Shown here one piece after another: positions 11,301-26,300 of a DNA stretch of 64,000 nucleotides. The translations under genes were made by a program, and so were the position numbers. Position 1 is the first letter of the stretch, and each line of letters starts with the position of its first letter. The stretch is from Caprimulgus europaeus. Taxonomy: Eukaryota > Chordata > Aves > Caprimulgiformes > Caprimulgidae. The notes beneath the pieces are model-generated. The model saw only the letters and a list, made by a program, of their open reading frames with translations. It was not told the DNA's origin and did not search any database. Location: the NCBI GenBank assembly GCA_907165065.1, contig OU015524.1:36461295-36525294 (forward strand). The letters run 5' to 3'.

Positions 11301-14300
11301 TCTTTGGGTGGTTTTTTGTTGTTGTTGTTGGGGTTTTTTTGGTTTTTTTTCTTCTCCTCACTCTCTTGATTTTAATTTCACAGTTGAGCTGTAATACAGT
11401 AACTTGTAGCACTTAGCCTTCAATAAACTTGAGGAGAACGCTGCCTTGATTCCTTGCTGCAGAGCCAGCGAGGCCTGGTGCTTTATGGAGACGATGGGCC
11501 CCACCCATAAGGCAAGGAACAAGTTTTTGCGTGATCCCCGTAGGCGTTTTAGAGGTTTGTGATGACTAGCTTACAACTTGATGCATTTTAACCTTATTAG
11601 CTAGGTCAGTTGTCGCAGAACCTGTTTGTTGGGCATATTTGTGAATTCTTGAAATTTTTGGCAAACCTTCCCAGGAGTGGTCAAAGCACAAGCGTAGAAC
11701 AGTGTTGCAGATATTCAAAGTGGAAGCGATCCTCCTTTGCTCTCCTACTCCCTTAGGTTGCACAGGCTTTGGGTTTGACTTGTAGCTGAAGCTGCAGCCA
11801 TGGGAGTTTCAGTCTATTAATAAAATTCTGTTGTTTACATCCAAATTATAAGAAAACTGTAGTTGTACAGTTCAGTTGTACTTTTCATCATGTTTAAACC
11901 CCAAACACACTTTAAATGTTTGCACACACATTTACACAAGTATTGGTTAAATACTTTGATAGGAAACAGCGAAGTTAGTTATCACTGTTTTGTTCTAGAG
12001 ATTGAGAAAATACTGCTAGATTTCATAATTTGTCAATTTTTATATTTAAACTCAGTGTATTAATTTATTCAGTTTTCATTTATGCTACAAATTGCTTTAT
12101 TTATGAGATGAACATTTAGGTTCCTTGGCATATTTTCAGTTACTTGCCAAACACTGTAAAGAATGAAATCTGCTTATGACACATGGACTATTACAGTATT
12201 ATTGTTAGTATAGAATTTCAGTTGTTATTTTAATGCTATCCTTATGTGCACTACAAATAAACCTGAATATTATCATTAAGAATTTCTTAAATAAAATTTG
12301 AGCTTACATACATAACTGATGTTTTGTTGTCTACTGAGGCTGACTTAATTGTAATTATCCAGTACTTTTATAAATGAGAGATAAGGGTTGCTAACATCCT
12401 GTGAGAAAGAGGGGGAAATATTCTGCTTGCTTTTTGTATATTATGAAAAAGACCAAATGTAAACATTTTCATTTTCAGAGACAGAATTTCTCCAAAATAG
12501 TGAGTATTGGACATAAGGATGCTACTCAGAAGAAAAGCATGAACAAACTATGCTAGAAACTGCGCAGCCTCCAAGGAGAGAGCAAAAATATTCTCAGGCC
12601 TTTTGGTGCATTTGTCTGTTTCTTGATTTGCTAATAAAACTACTGATCTGTAAAGTGTATAGTAACCTTGAAAGATCCTGGCAATAAGCTTGTGTAGGGC
12701 TGGAGAGATGGTTCTTGGGCCATGAATTCCACTCTGTTGTTGCTGCATTTTTTTTTTTTTTGAGTAATAAACACAAGGATTTCTTGGAAGGATAGGAAAA
12801 AGAAAAGTTACAAGACATCATTAAGAGCATTGGCATACCACTGGCAATAAAAGATGTCCCAAGAATCAATTAATAGTTCTGAAGTGCTTGCTCTTCCTGT
12901 GCAATTTGTGTGTAATACAAATAGCCTGCCAGTGGCCCCAAGGAGGTAAAGCACAATCCTTTTCCTTCCTGTTGAATCATAAGACATAGATGCCTCAGCT
13001 CCAGAGGTAGAGTTAGGGACATTGTTTTATGTACTGAAGAAGCTTTTGGTAACAGTTTTGAATCTTGGTTCTCAAATGGTTTGTCAGACAAGTCATGGAG
13101 CCAGGCCTGCCCTGTATAGGAAATGTGACTCTGCTCATTTTCATGAGAGGGGTGTTTTATGACATTTCTTAATCAAATCCATTTATATATCTCTCTCTTA
13201 TGAAAGTAAGCTTTCAAAACTACTGAGAATTTGCGTTTTTTTGTTTGTTTAGGCTGCTGTCGGTGGAAGATGACTTTAATCTCAATTGTTTGCGTGGTAC
13301 TGCTGGTTTGACCCTTGTAGTAGAGCAGTGCATGAGCCAGGTCATTACTGACTGTCTCTTGCCAACCTGCTGGGTAAAAATGCTGCATTCCAGCCTGTTC
13401 GGTCAGTTTGTTCTTAGCTAGAAATTGCTTGCAGACAGCGGGTCACATCATAGGTCACTACAGCTTGTGTCCTGATGGCATTGGATGATCTTTTTCATTC
13501 CAGCCAAATGCACATTCACATAATGTTCTACTATTTTTAATAACATGCTTTGTTGTTCTCTCACTTTTTGTCTTGTTTATTTCCGCCGGGACTGTTTGGA
13601 GGTGAGGAGAGAGAAATCACTATCAGTGATATGCAGTATAGTCTAGGTGTCTGTACAGTTACTGCAAACTGAGCTGCATGTGCTTTAGGTGTTTCTCTTC
13701 TTGCTGAGAGGTATGGTGACCTGGTTGAGTTGGCATGCTTCTTGCACAGTTATGTTCTTCGGGGTAGGAAATGCTGACTCCAGCACCAGCAGTTCTTTCT
13801 TCTGTGCCTGTCCTTAAACCTGAGCCTTAAATGAACATTAGTGTTCAATTGTAGTTCTTTGCTCATCTCAGTTTGTGTGAAGTGAGGAGAAGCTTGATGC
13901 CAGAGTGACAGAGGCCTTTCTTTTGGTTCAGCTGAGGTTTTTTTGGCAGTTAAATGCATTTCCCCCGCTGAAGGTGAAGACCAACTTCATTGGAGAGCAG
14001 CCAGTGTTTTTCACTCATCGTAAACCGGCTGCTCTAGTTGGTGACTGGTGGTTAAGAATTCTTCAGTGTCTGTCAAGCTGTTTACTGTCTGTACTTGAGC
14101 AATGAAATGATGACAGTTTGTGTTATATTTTAGAGCAGCTGCTATAGCTGGCCACAAGCAAATAGCTTTTCAGAGTAAGGTTCATGTTGCCTGATCTCCA
14201 AAATTCAACTGAGTTTGTTGTGTGTATTCCCTTCATAGTTGATGGAGAGAAAATGGCATTTACAGATGCTGGTTTTGTCACTTTTGGGTAAAAATCTGAA

Positions 14301-17300
14301 ATCAGATAAATTATTCTTTAGAAGTGTTGGTCTCCATCAACTAAAATATCTGGGGACTGCTTGCAAGGTTGTGGCAGGTGAGAAGAGGATACTCCTGCTC
14401 ATTTCTCCTGATCTTTCCCTAGAGGTTGGTACAGACTGCAGTACCTACAGAAAACACTACTTACTGCAATATATATTTATATAAACGATAGGCTTACTGG
14501 TCTTCGCATTCAACAGCTGATGGTATTGAGCAGTTGCCTTCTATCCTGCTTGTGCTTCTGAGGAGGCAGATAGGATCCTTAGAGACTTAACTGCAAAGGT
14601 GGCAGAAAGCTTCTGATCCTGAAAATGGCAGGCAGCTTGCAATGCAGGTGAGGCCAAGGCATGAAGTGGTGACTGCCCGTAGGTATTGTTGTCTACAAGT
14701 GTATTCATGAGCTGAGAGCATAACAACCTGCCTTTTTTAAGAGACTTGATTTGAGCATGAGGTACAAAAGCAGGTAGTTCTGCCTTTGTGTTGAGGAATG
14801 ACTATCTTGTATATATCATCATTTCTTTTTAAAGATTTTCATGGGCAGCTAGATACTTATTCTCTGCTGGAATTTGTGAAGGTTAGATGTCTGTTTTCTG
14901 CTTGACTCTTACTTCTATACCATTTCTCTCTTTGTCTCCCTTGCCAAAATACCTTTCCCTGTTTTCTATTTTTTATCTCTCTTAATTACAGTATTTCTGG
15001 ATAGCTTGCTTTAACCTATTTTAGTAAGTATTATAATTAACACTTGGCACTATATTGCAAACAGGGTTTTATTTTTCTTTTAGCTGAACATGTACTTCAG
15101 TTCTTTGACTAGTATCATATATCTAACATGTATCTATAGACCAGTACACTAATTATATGCTACTTCAGTTAGTGAGCAGAAATACTTTATCATCTTCTGC
15201 TTTTTGTTGGTAAATGCTTTTTATCTGCTGAAGGCATTTTGTATGCTTGTATTTTATCTATTCCTTATCACTTATTGAATGGTGAGCCAAGCGAGGAAAT
15301 CAACCCTGTCAAACAAACTGAAATTGCTTTATTTCTTATCTTTTTTTTTTTTTGGATGTGTAAATGAGCATGCAGTTTAGAAGGCTTATCTATGCAGTGT
15401 TTTGTCTAAGCTTTTAATGTTTATGAAACACAGTAAGCCAATTTCTTTTGAACTGTACAAATCAATTTTAAAATAACTTGGGGGAAACACACACATTAAG
15501 AGCTGTGCTGAATGGTTTTGAGGAAGCAGATTCTAAATCGAACACTTTTTTGCAGGCCCAGATTGCCTTTCTTCAAGGTGAAAGGAAAGGACAAGAAAAT
15601 CTGAAGAAGGATCTGGTGCGAAGGATCAAAATGCTGGAATATGCGCTTAAGCAGGAAAGGTATGCTGCTTTAGTCATGAGTAATGATGATCAAGAATTTC
15701 TAAAGACAGATATTTTGCGTTTGTATTTGACAAAACCAATAAATATTTATTCTGTATATATTAAGATCTCAAACTGACAAATATTGTTATACTAAATAAA
15801 CCTAATAGCCTTAATGTCCACATTATGGTAAAAATTATAGCTAACATAGTAAGGCTCCAAAAACTTGCAAATAAAACCCACAGTTGATCAATGATGAATA
15901 CTTTTCCTTGGTAAAATTCCACCTAACTGTATACCCTAGAATTATAGTGTATTTTATTTTTGTTCAAAGTACTAGCTTTGTTTAATAATCCTTGACAACT
16001 GAAATCTTGAATAACTGTCTTCAGTCTAGTAATTACTATTTTTTAATCTTGCTAAGGTTTTAGTCTTTTCAGTATGATAGACTATACAGGAATATATTCT
16101 GGAGACTAATTGTGTGAGGAGTGAATAAAAGTTTGTGTTTAGCAGTTAATCAAATGTCTGTTTCTTTTGTTCACAGGGATTTCAGTAGAAGTCCCCAGTC
16201 TACTTTACCATTTTATCCTTACATATACTTTCCTGTTGCTCTAATCTTTGAGGCAAAGAAATTGTTTTTTTTTATTATGTGCTCAGAAGTCTTTCTGTTC
16301 AACAGATGTATTTTAGGCCAAGTTTAGTTTTAAAATTTTTTTTATTAGTAAAATGCCTTTTAAAATTCTTGACCAAAGAGTGTATTTATGGTACTACTGC
16401 AAAGCAATAATTGCTTATGTACCATTTTCATTTATAGATAATTCCTACTTCTCTTTGATCACAGAAACACAGAATGATAGGGATTGGAAGGTACCTCAGG
16501 AGATCTAGTCCAACCCCCCTGCCAAAGCAGGTTCCCTACAGCAGGTTGCACAGGAAAGCATCCAGGCAGGTTTTGAACATCTCCAGAGATGGGGACTCCA
16601 CAACCTCTCTGGGCAGCCTGTTCCAGTGCTCTGTTACCCTCACCGTAAATAAAATTTTCCTTAAGTTTGTGTGGAACTTCTGATGTTCAAGTTTTTGCCC
16701 ATTGCCCCTTGTCCTGCTACCAGCCACCAAAAATTGCCCAGCCCCATCCATTTGGCCCCTGGACTTCAGGTATTTGTAGACATTGATAAGATCCCCTCTC
16801 TGTCTTCTCCAGGCTGAAGAGTATTAATAAAATAAACCTCTTTTAAATAGTTTGTGTTAGTAGAAATAAGATTACAAATATACACATACGCGAATGATGA
16901 ATAGAATATTGCAGCTGGATAATTTAAAAAGCACACTAGTAGTTGTACATCACTGTATTACATTTAGATTTGCTCATCTTACATGGGCTGCACATGAGAT
17001 GCTTTGCTCCATCCAGTTTGGCTCTTTCTGGCAGCAACCAATTCATCTGCTAGCATGGCGCTGCTGCCAGTCTCCTGGCCAGCAGTAGCCTCGGGGCTCC
17101 AGTTTATTTCCTTCCCCTTTGAAGAGTTCTCAGAGGAATGCTGAAGGTAGATACCATTTTTGCCCAGGCTGCCTTATGGCACTGATCTTATATCAGCACA
17201 GAAAAATATCTAATGTGTGCATAATAGAGATTGCAGTGTATAGCCATGGAAAGGCTTATATTTGAGGCATGAAAAAAGATTAGAGTTCAAAAGGAGAGGC

Positions 17301-20300
17301 AATGGAGTACATCCTTGTGCAGTTAAAGATATACTCTAAGGTATATAAATTCAGTCAGATTTCTTATATTTCAAAACTGTATTTCAAATCAGCTATTCCT
17401 GATTACTTAGGGGTATCTCTAATACTTCATATTCATAACCCAGATAAATTAGCAATTTATCTGAAATTATCAGACTATGTAAGTATGTTTCCGTGTGCTA
17501 CCAGAGAAGCTTTGTAATATTAAAAAAACCCAACAAAACAAACTTCCATATGGGTAGTGAAAATGTCCCCCAGTTGCATTCAGTAAAATACACCTAAATT
17601 AAGACCTTTAAATCCTAATGCAGCAGTCACTGTCAGGATTAGGAAGAAACACCTGGTGGTTTCTTATTAGCAGTCTTTACATAAATGTCTTTTATCTTTT
17701 CTTGCATTTTTTTCTGCAGTGTATGGTGTTAGGCTTGGTTACTCAGATCAATAGGCTACAGTCAGCTGATCCGATCCAGTTTGGCAATTTCAGTATGAGC
17801 ATGCAATGATTTTTAAAGTAAATGTGGTGCTTGTGAATGGTGTGTGCTGGAGACAGCTATTTATGAGTTTGTGGTTTTAAACAGCAGTATTATTTGCCAG
17901 TTTCTGGAGAAACAGTCTTATATTTCTTCTGGAAGTGTCTCCCAGCAAGTGTTCTTGCTTGATACTCAAAAGAGTGGCAACGTACTGAGCTTGGAACCAC
18001 TACCCTCTGTCCCAGCGTTTTCCTACATCAGCTGTCGGCCAGGTCAGGCAGTAGTCAGTTGGGATGCTGACTGTTTCCACTGGGATCTCAGAGCTGGAAA
18101 ATGAGATCCTACAAGGTAGGGGGAAAACATTTTTGGTCAAGTTAGGGGAAGGGCGGTGTGGATGAGAGGGAGCAGGGAAGCATTCCTGCATTCCTTCATT
18201 TCTGTCCTGGCCTTGCAGCACACCACATCTTTCTTAGCTAGATGAAATAAGTCATGAGTAATGGGACAGCATACAAAACTGTGGCCCAGAGTAGTCCGTG
18301 TTTGCAATGCCCTCAGGAAACTGAGCAAGAAATGAGCGACACTGGTTTTCTCAGATACATGCTTTTATGAGCTGCTGTTCTGTAGAGTGCATTTTTTTAA
18401 TCAACCAAATGTTTTCAAATTTTACTGTAAATAAACAACTTTGGAAGCGTTGCTCTTGTTCCCTATTTCATGTCACTTCTGTAATTTTATAGTGAGTGAG
18501 GTAGAAAATGAGTTTTACTTACAAGTTATCATGTTTTTCTGACAAGTTTAGTTTGATGTTTGGTCTTTATGTTAGTAATTGTAAGATTACCTTTCTGTTG
18601 CCTGTATAGGAAGCCTAATTATTTCTCCTGAAGAGTCTTAATACGTTAAAGAGCAAAGAGCTTAGAAAGGAGGTATTAATAGTTAAGCACTATAATTTCT
18701 TCAACATCAGTTTTGATGTAGTTTTGCCAACATCCAGTAGATTGCAGTGTGAGGCTGTTCACAGCTGAGGGCTGCTTTTTATTACTTTATCAATACTTGC
18801 TCCACCACCAGTAAATTGCATTGTTTCCTCTGGATTTTCAGGAGGTGGCTGAGAAGTAGTACTGTTTCAAGTACATGCCGTGTTTTATCTAGTCTAGCTC
18901 ATTTCCTGTCTTAACATTTTAACCAAAGAACTGGACTCCTGAGCCATGTCTCTAGAAACACTTGTTTTAATTTTATGTTGTTTTTCGCACTGATGTGTCT
19001 GATCAGCGCAAGGCTGGCGCCTTCTCCCCTGGGTAGAATATCTCGCCGTGCTGTTTCTGGCAGTCGTTCTTGTTTATGTCTCTTGGTTTGGCGGCGGCTC
19101 CCAGATCATCTATGGATGTTTTGGCAGGCTCCCTCAGCACAGCTGGATCAGATGCTTCAGGTCTGGCGACAGATATTTCCAAGAAACAGTGGCCTTTTTT
19201 GATCAGGGTCAAACTTGTTTCTGTATGAAGCATACAGAAAAGTTTCACTCCTCTCAGTATTAGGAAATGCAGAGGGATGAAAGCTTTTAGCGTTTTCCTA
19301 AGCAACCCTTTAAGTGTTGTGGCAGCCATGTTGAATGTCTCCACGTACTGTTTGCATAGAATACACATAGTTTAAAGAAAATACTGATAATCAGAAGAGG
19401 AGAATTGCATAATGAAGGGCAAAAGCTAGAGCAGTGGTAATATTCATACTTAGATCTGAGTAAGGGCATCAACCCTGTAACATAGTTTCACAGTCCCGAA
19501 ATAGCTTTCTTCCAAACAACTTGAAGGCTAGTTTTCAGGTGGAAATACCTTCTTATTATAAAGTTACATCCTTCAATTAATTATTTTCAGATAATTTTTC
19601 AGTCTCTACATACTGTTAATAATTCAGATGTAATTTTCAGAAACTGAAAGTAAAGCATCCAAGTTGAACAGGTTTCAGATAATAAAGGCTCATCTTTGTA
19701 ATTTGTTTCCTTCCTTCTTCTCCTGCCCCAAAACCACTGTCCTTTTTTTTGACCAAATGATACAAAGGTTGGAGAAACTTTGATATTTCTTTATACTTAT
19801 TTACAGGAAGAATACATTTGCTCTTTTTTTTGTGATAATATCTCACTGCTATGATGTGTGAACTGGAGTTCAATGTGAACTGCAGAGGGCCAGTTTAAAG
19901 CTGTTAATAAGTGGACTATGTGACTTCTGAAAAAGTGTAGAAATTAAGCATGACATAGGCAGGAAATATTCTGTTATTATAGAAATAGATTAAATATAAA
20001 CATGGCAATGGAACGAACTATATTCAAAATTTGTATAGAGAAGAATTAAAGTATCTTTTGTGAGAATTTTCATAGCCTTTGATTGCAACATGTGTGACTA
20101 AATGAACAAAACTCTCCCTTCTAGTCTTGGAGTCTGTGTTGTGTTCAGCCCTTTCCTTAGTATGCTTTAGAAAGCAGATTGATTGTCTTTTGTAGCTGTG
20201 ACATTTTTAACTACTGTAAGAAAGTTCCTAATAATAAGTCTCATATTTGCTGCCTGAAGAAATGTAGAAAATATTTTCTTGATGGACTGTTATCTATCTA

Positions 20301-23300
20301 TACTGATTTTTAAAGAAATCTTCCTCTGAACTTTGGAAGCTGACCATAGCTGAAGGTGGGTTCACTGGGTCAAGTACTCTGACATGGAATTCATGTTTCT
20401 GTTTCACATTTAAGAGATGTCTTGCTCAGATACCTGAATTTATACTAATTGATTCTAATTATTTCAGGTTTGAGTTTGGCATTGAGTTTTTTTGTCATTT
20501 TGTGAAAAGGTGTATGGCCTTTTGTTTATAACTTTCCCAGCAATATTAAAAATAAGGATTGCTTTTTGGGATCGTCAGCTCTTCAATTGCCTGTATCTGT
20601 TAGTACATGATTCTTCTGACTTATCTGTATTTCTGCTGGTCTCTGCCTATGATACACAAAGTTAAATCTTCTGAAAGATGAAATCTTTGTCCAGCTTGGC
20701 TTTAAAATAAATTTAAGGGCCAGTGGTATACAAGACCACGTAATCTAGGTTATTCTCTTGAAGTAAAGAAGAATAACAAAAGCTTTAAAAACTGTTGCGT
20801 TGTGAGGAGGAACCAGTTAAAAAACCCTCCTAATAACAGTTTAGAATGTGGATAGAATGAATAATCTTGCTTTGCTGAACTGGTTTTATAATGCCTTTAA
20901 TGAGGGGGGAAAACTTCAATAAGAAGAAAGAACAGATTGGAATAAATATACCGAGGAGTTTGAAAAAATGTAAAATGAATTTTTGAAAAATTTATTTTGG
21001 AGAACAGGTGAGAGATCTGAGGATTAGGAAAGTTACTAGGAATGATCCTAGTTAACTAGGATTCAGTTAACCTAGCAAACATTTTACTTTGGTTCTTAGG
21101 GTGAAAATTGTTAACATAACTTTGATAAGAAAGTTAGTGAATGCACAGAGGATAATAAAACTTTATATAAGACCCATTAGGTAAAAGGAAACGCCTCATG
21201 CCACAAAACTAACCGCTCTCTGAAATTATTTGCAGGAATGGAGTAGAATACAGTATAGGTCACTAATCCAGATTAAAGTGAAGTATTAATATTTGCTCAC
21301 TTTTCATAAATCAAATCGAAGTGGACTAAACATTAGGGACACTTGAATTGCCGACTGCATAAAAACTTAAGGTTTTTGACAAAAGTGTAGTGTTTAAAGT
21401 TCATGAGGTAGGTTAGTGACAGAGTAGAGGATTTCTTAGTTCTTGATTAGTAATTATTTTTTTTTTAGTGACAATGGAGGAAAAAGTATACATAGCATCT
21501 GTATTTAACAATAATGAAACAGAGTTGTTTCATGAGGGGTAACATCTCTCTGCTGGTGAGATATAGGAAAAACAGTTGTGAAAGAAAAGATCAATATTTT
21601 GATAGGGCATTTAGTTTTTATTTTGTTCTATTCTTTGTTATTCTTTTCTGTGCTAGCCAAAATGTTTATCCTTCACTTATTGCTGTTAATATGTTTCAAG
21701 CACATCCTTTCTCCATTCCTTGCTGGTTGCTGCTCAGCTGAGTTAATCTTAGTGCTCTAACTCTTGAGCAGGAAGTTGGTTCCCTGGACGCCTTCCTGTG
21801 TGATCTCATCTAGGTGTTCCAGCTCCGGCAGGGGGTTTGGACTAGATGATCTTTTGAGGTCCCTTCCAATCCCTAACATACTGTGATTCTGTGATCTCTT
21901 TGCTGCTACACCTAAGAAGCATTTCTTCACTCTGCTTCTTCACTCATACTTCTCATCCAGAATTAAATGTTTATTCTAATTAAAATGCAGCCAGATTAGT
22001 AGGAAGCTATTACTGTTGATACTGAAGTGTAAGAACTACCAAGCATCGCTTCCCTCAGCACCATTTTGTTAGAAGTAATGAAATTTCTTGATTAAGTAAG
22101 AAAAAGCAAAAAACCCCAGTAATGTAATGAAGGTGTCTGAGAAGCAATCAAGAGGTGCAGATATCTTGAAAACATTGTCTACAGTCATTCTCAATATGGT
22201 TATTTGAGCTTAGTGAGACTTGCCTCATATAATTATGAAATAGCAAACCCATTAGTTTTAAAAAAAAACAACAAATTTTAAGTGGAAGAGTTCCCTTGTG
22301 AGTAATGGAGCTAACCAAGCTCATTTTCATGTTAGTGTATGGGAGCATTTTTTTCCCTTTTTGTCCTTGGTAGCCTGTATCTTGCCACCTCTCACCTAGC
22401 TCCGTACATTTGTATTGGAGCCGCGTATGTGTGCGTGCTAATTGGGCGTCCCACTGCCAGGCTGCGTGCCCAGCATTGCCTGAATTCTTCCATGCCTTTT
22501 GTTCAGGGTAGGAACTAGTATGAGTGCTGCTTTTCTACTCAGTTATGAATGTCTACAAAACTTTATAGGGAATCAGGCTGGGTTTTTTTTTGAGTTGTCT
22601 AAATTTTCACATTTGGCAGAAAATCGTAGAGACAAAGGTTGCAGTAAGTGTGAGAGAAGGGGGGAACAGAGAGTGAAACTGGCTAAGGCTCTCTTTGCGT
22701 CTCATTCTCTGTTACTGTGTTATAAGACTAATGAATCTTTTAATAACTTCTGTGTGCATTTGTAATGCTGTACTATTGTGTCATTGTGTGTTTAAAAGTC
22801 TATAGGCACTGACTCGGTAGGATGAAGCTTTTCAAATTAAAAAACATTTCCCTTTTTCTTCTAGATACTTTTGTCATTGTGTAGCATGTTTTGTGAGGTT
22901 TATTACAATAGTCCTTCTAAAGACTAAATATTTTTAGAAGAGAAGTCTCAATTTTCAATCGTGGTCAAGCGGCAAATCTATCAGCTTTACAAGAAACTGA
23001 TGTAGATGGACTGCTGTTAGTGCTACATCTCGTTTAGAATAGTTCTAACTGTGGGCCTGCTACTGTTGCAAAGCACAGCATTTTGAAGAATAAAGCTAAG
23101 TTTGCTTAATTGAGGTGACAGTAGGGAATAAGAAGTGCATGGCACTGAACTGACATGGACAATAAAAATGTTTCATAGTGATGGTTAAAAATAAAAAGGG
23201 GGGATGGGGAGGGAAGCAGGAGTAGCCCATGTCCACAGGGAAGGAACCTTTTCTGTAGCAAGAATGTTTTGTAAAATCTACAGGCTGCTGATCTCTGTGT

Positions 23301-26300
23301 TTCATCAGTATTCACTTTGCAATTATGTGTCAACCTTGGAAAAAATGAAGCAAAATTACATATCTGAAGTCCTGTTGAAATTATTTGTTTTGTTCCTAGC
23401 CTAGAAAAAAGGAGTGGCTTTTCAAGTGAAGACAAGTGACATTTATGTGATTAGAGATACCCTTTAAATGTGCTAATAGTTTCTTTTTCTTTTTCTTTTT
23501 TTTTCTTTCAGGGCTAAATATCACAAATTAAAATATGGCACAGAATTGAATCAGGGAGATATGAAGCCACCAAACTATGATTCTGGTAAGCATTTCTGAA
23601 GAATGAGTTAATTACTGGCATAAAATCTGAACTGTTTTGTGCAAATGCTGAAAAGATAGTGTTGATAAAATAAATGACTTAATGGAAGCAGTGGGAATAG
23701 AAATAATTAATAAAGACTTTGTTCCTCTTGTAAAATTAAAAATATATGCTAATGCTCTGAAAACATCTATTAATAAATTAAATGAGTTTAAATTTAAAGA
23801 AACCCAAACGAACAAACAGCTCCTGGAGAGAATAATTTTTCTCTTCCTTACTAGTATGTATGGGTGGTATGGAACAGGGAGATACTAGGTTTATAGCTAT
23901 AGAATCCTTTTATCTTTGAATAATTCTTCTGAATAAAAAGTTAGTGGCAAAGGACATGAAATATATAGGACATAAGATTTTGTTCAATTACCTCAAGGGT
24001 ATTCCAGGAGAAAAAGAATTACATTGCATATTAGACATAAATGAGAGTTTGAGAGTGGGGAATTTATTTACAAAAGTCGAATGTGGAAAGTTTCCAAAGT
24101 TTCCATTGGAAACGCTTACAACTAACTCCTGTGCTATGATGTGAGGACAGTTTTTCACTTTGGTCTCTGGAAAGCTGATTTGTTTTCCTAGAGCTTGCAT
24201 CTCCTACTTCACACAGATAGTTTTAAGCACTAACCTTGAGGAATTAAAAACTTAAATGACTTCCTTTCATCCTTCTCTCTATGTCCCTGTCCTTTCCTCA
24301 GGGGGAAAAAAAAAAAAAGGTGTACAGAGATCTGGTTATGGATAGTACACACACAGTATCTATCTATCTCCCTTGAAAGGAGAAGTAATAAGTGATGATG
24401 ATTTTCGTATCTCATTCCCCTAGTACTCCTACTACAACAACAAAACTAGAACCACCTGTACATAAAGTAAGAATATAGAAAGTCTGCAGACCTCAGCTCT
24501 GTCACCTGGTTTATAGAAGGGTCTGGTTCACTGTCATGGTTTATTCTTATCTGGATGGATTCAGGAGGTCATTAAAAGAAACCAAGCAAACAAAAAAATC
24601 CAACTCCACGCCAACTGATTAAACTTTACACCAGGCTTTTCTTGTCCAAGATGTAAAGAATTTTTGAGAAATCTTATTTCACATTATTATCAGGGTTATT
24701 TCCTTAACTGAAGAAATAGTTTAATTTGACGTTACTAAGTGGAAGACCCCAATATGTATCTGAACCCCTAGAAAACTTTGTCCTGATCATACCAAGATCC
24801 TAGACATCCTTGGTTTTTGTAGTATCTAGGTACAGCTATAGCATGTTGCTCCACTTTCCAGCTGAGGAATGTAGTGCAAGGCCTGGCTTGCCCAGCAGAG
24901 CTGGAGCCAGTGCATTACTTCTGCAAAGTGAACATTGGTGGAATTACTTTGTTAAAATTCCATTATCCTGAATTATCCCATTGCATTCTCTATATGTAGC
25001 TGTCAGAAATGTACAGTTTTGTTGTTATGCTCCTTTGGAGTTGTCTTTGATAGATATTTATATGTCTATGTCTTGCCCCACCCTACCCCTGTTCTTCCTG
25101 CCCAGTCAGGAAAAAATATGGAACTTTGTTTCTAGTAGTTCTTCCAAATGGGTCCTTGTTTCTTTCCCCTATGATCTCTGATAAAAGGATGCCTTTTTTT
25201 TTTTTTAACTACTTATGATATCTTCTGTTGTTATTTGCTCATAATGCAAGTCCCTTCATTTTCATGCGTAAGTTGCTATTACAGCTAGCAGTCATCAGTT
25301 TTGAGGAGACTAAGCAAAAGAGGATTTGAGAGTTCTTGCCTGCAGGTGTACTTTACAGTGCCATCGGAAGAAGGGTTTTTGCTTTCAAAAGGAATTTTCA
25401 GGCAGATTTATGTCCATCATGTTTTAATTCTGAGAGTGAGCTTTGGTAGCTGCGTACTGGGTGCAGCTGTGTTCAGTTGTCATCAGAAAATCATTGTGCA
25501 ATTGATTATTTCCCAAAGTTGCTATTAAATGGATTTGTGAATTTGAGATGGCTTTCCTTGCATGTGAGTTCTGATTAGTCTTTGCTAGCTTCTTTTGGGT
25601 GGGGTTTTTTTTCCTTTGTGGTGTTAATTCAGTTATTTAAAGGTTAATGACCTCCCCATGAGGACAATAGCTTTCCCTCATCACATATTAAGTTACTCAT
25701 AGGATTATACCACAATTTTTTCTGATTCTTAATTTTTGTTTACACAAGAAGATTGTTCATCCTTTAGTGTTTGGACCACAAGGGTTTCAAGGTTGTAGAG
25801 GCTTTTGTAAATAATAAACCAAGTTCTTTTATCTTGGGAAGCATATACTTATGTATCTCCTGGAAGAGGGGAAAAAAACCTCCTACCATCACGTAGTATG
25901 AAGCTATATATGGCATAAATGTGTAGCTGTTGGATCTAGTGTTCAGATACAGAGATAGTGTGCTCACTAGAACAGCCACATAATCTTTTTGTGGATTTTG
26001 CTGAAGTAGTACTGTTTGGATACAAATTTATGGTTGTGGAAAATATGGTGAAAATTTTTCAACAGCTTTTCAGGTTAAAAAAATAAACAAACAACTCCTA
26101 TTGTATTTTTTTTTTTCTTCTTCCACAAAACTAGCACAAGTATGGATGAATTTAAAGTTGTTGTGAGTAGGTCTGTTGCTTTTATGTCATACAGTTAAAT
26201 ATTAAGGAAATTGGTTGGACAGTAAGTTGTAAATAGATATTGTGCTGCAGTTGCATTTGATATTGTTAGCAGTTAAAGATGTTTGTCTTCAATCTTAAGT

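Larger units (their letters stand above)
15660..23511 (+). other. STRN intron 2 (7.9 kb) with two CR1 fragments
   Basis: Donor GTATGC, acceptor TTTCTTTCAG. Two CR1 LINE fragments of opposite orientation lie at 16461-16822 and about 21765-21898. A moderately GC-rich patch at about 19000-19180 is unassigned. The remainder is AT-rich with no gene-like frame. Confidence 0.9.

Noticed and set aside
15660-15777. Readthrough of exon 2 into intron 2 giving a 38-residue alternative C-terminus
   Set aside because: The donor GTATGC is adequate and the joined frame to exon 3 is clearly the conserved product; no evidence for an alternative end beyond an open frame.
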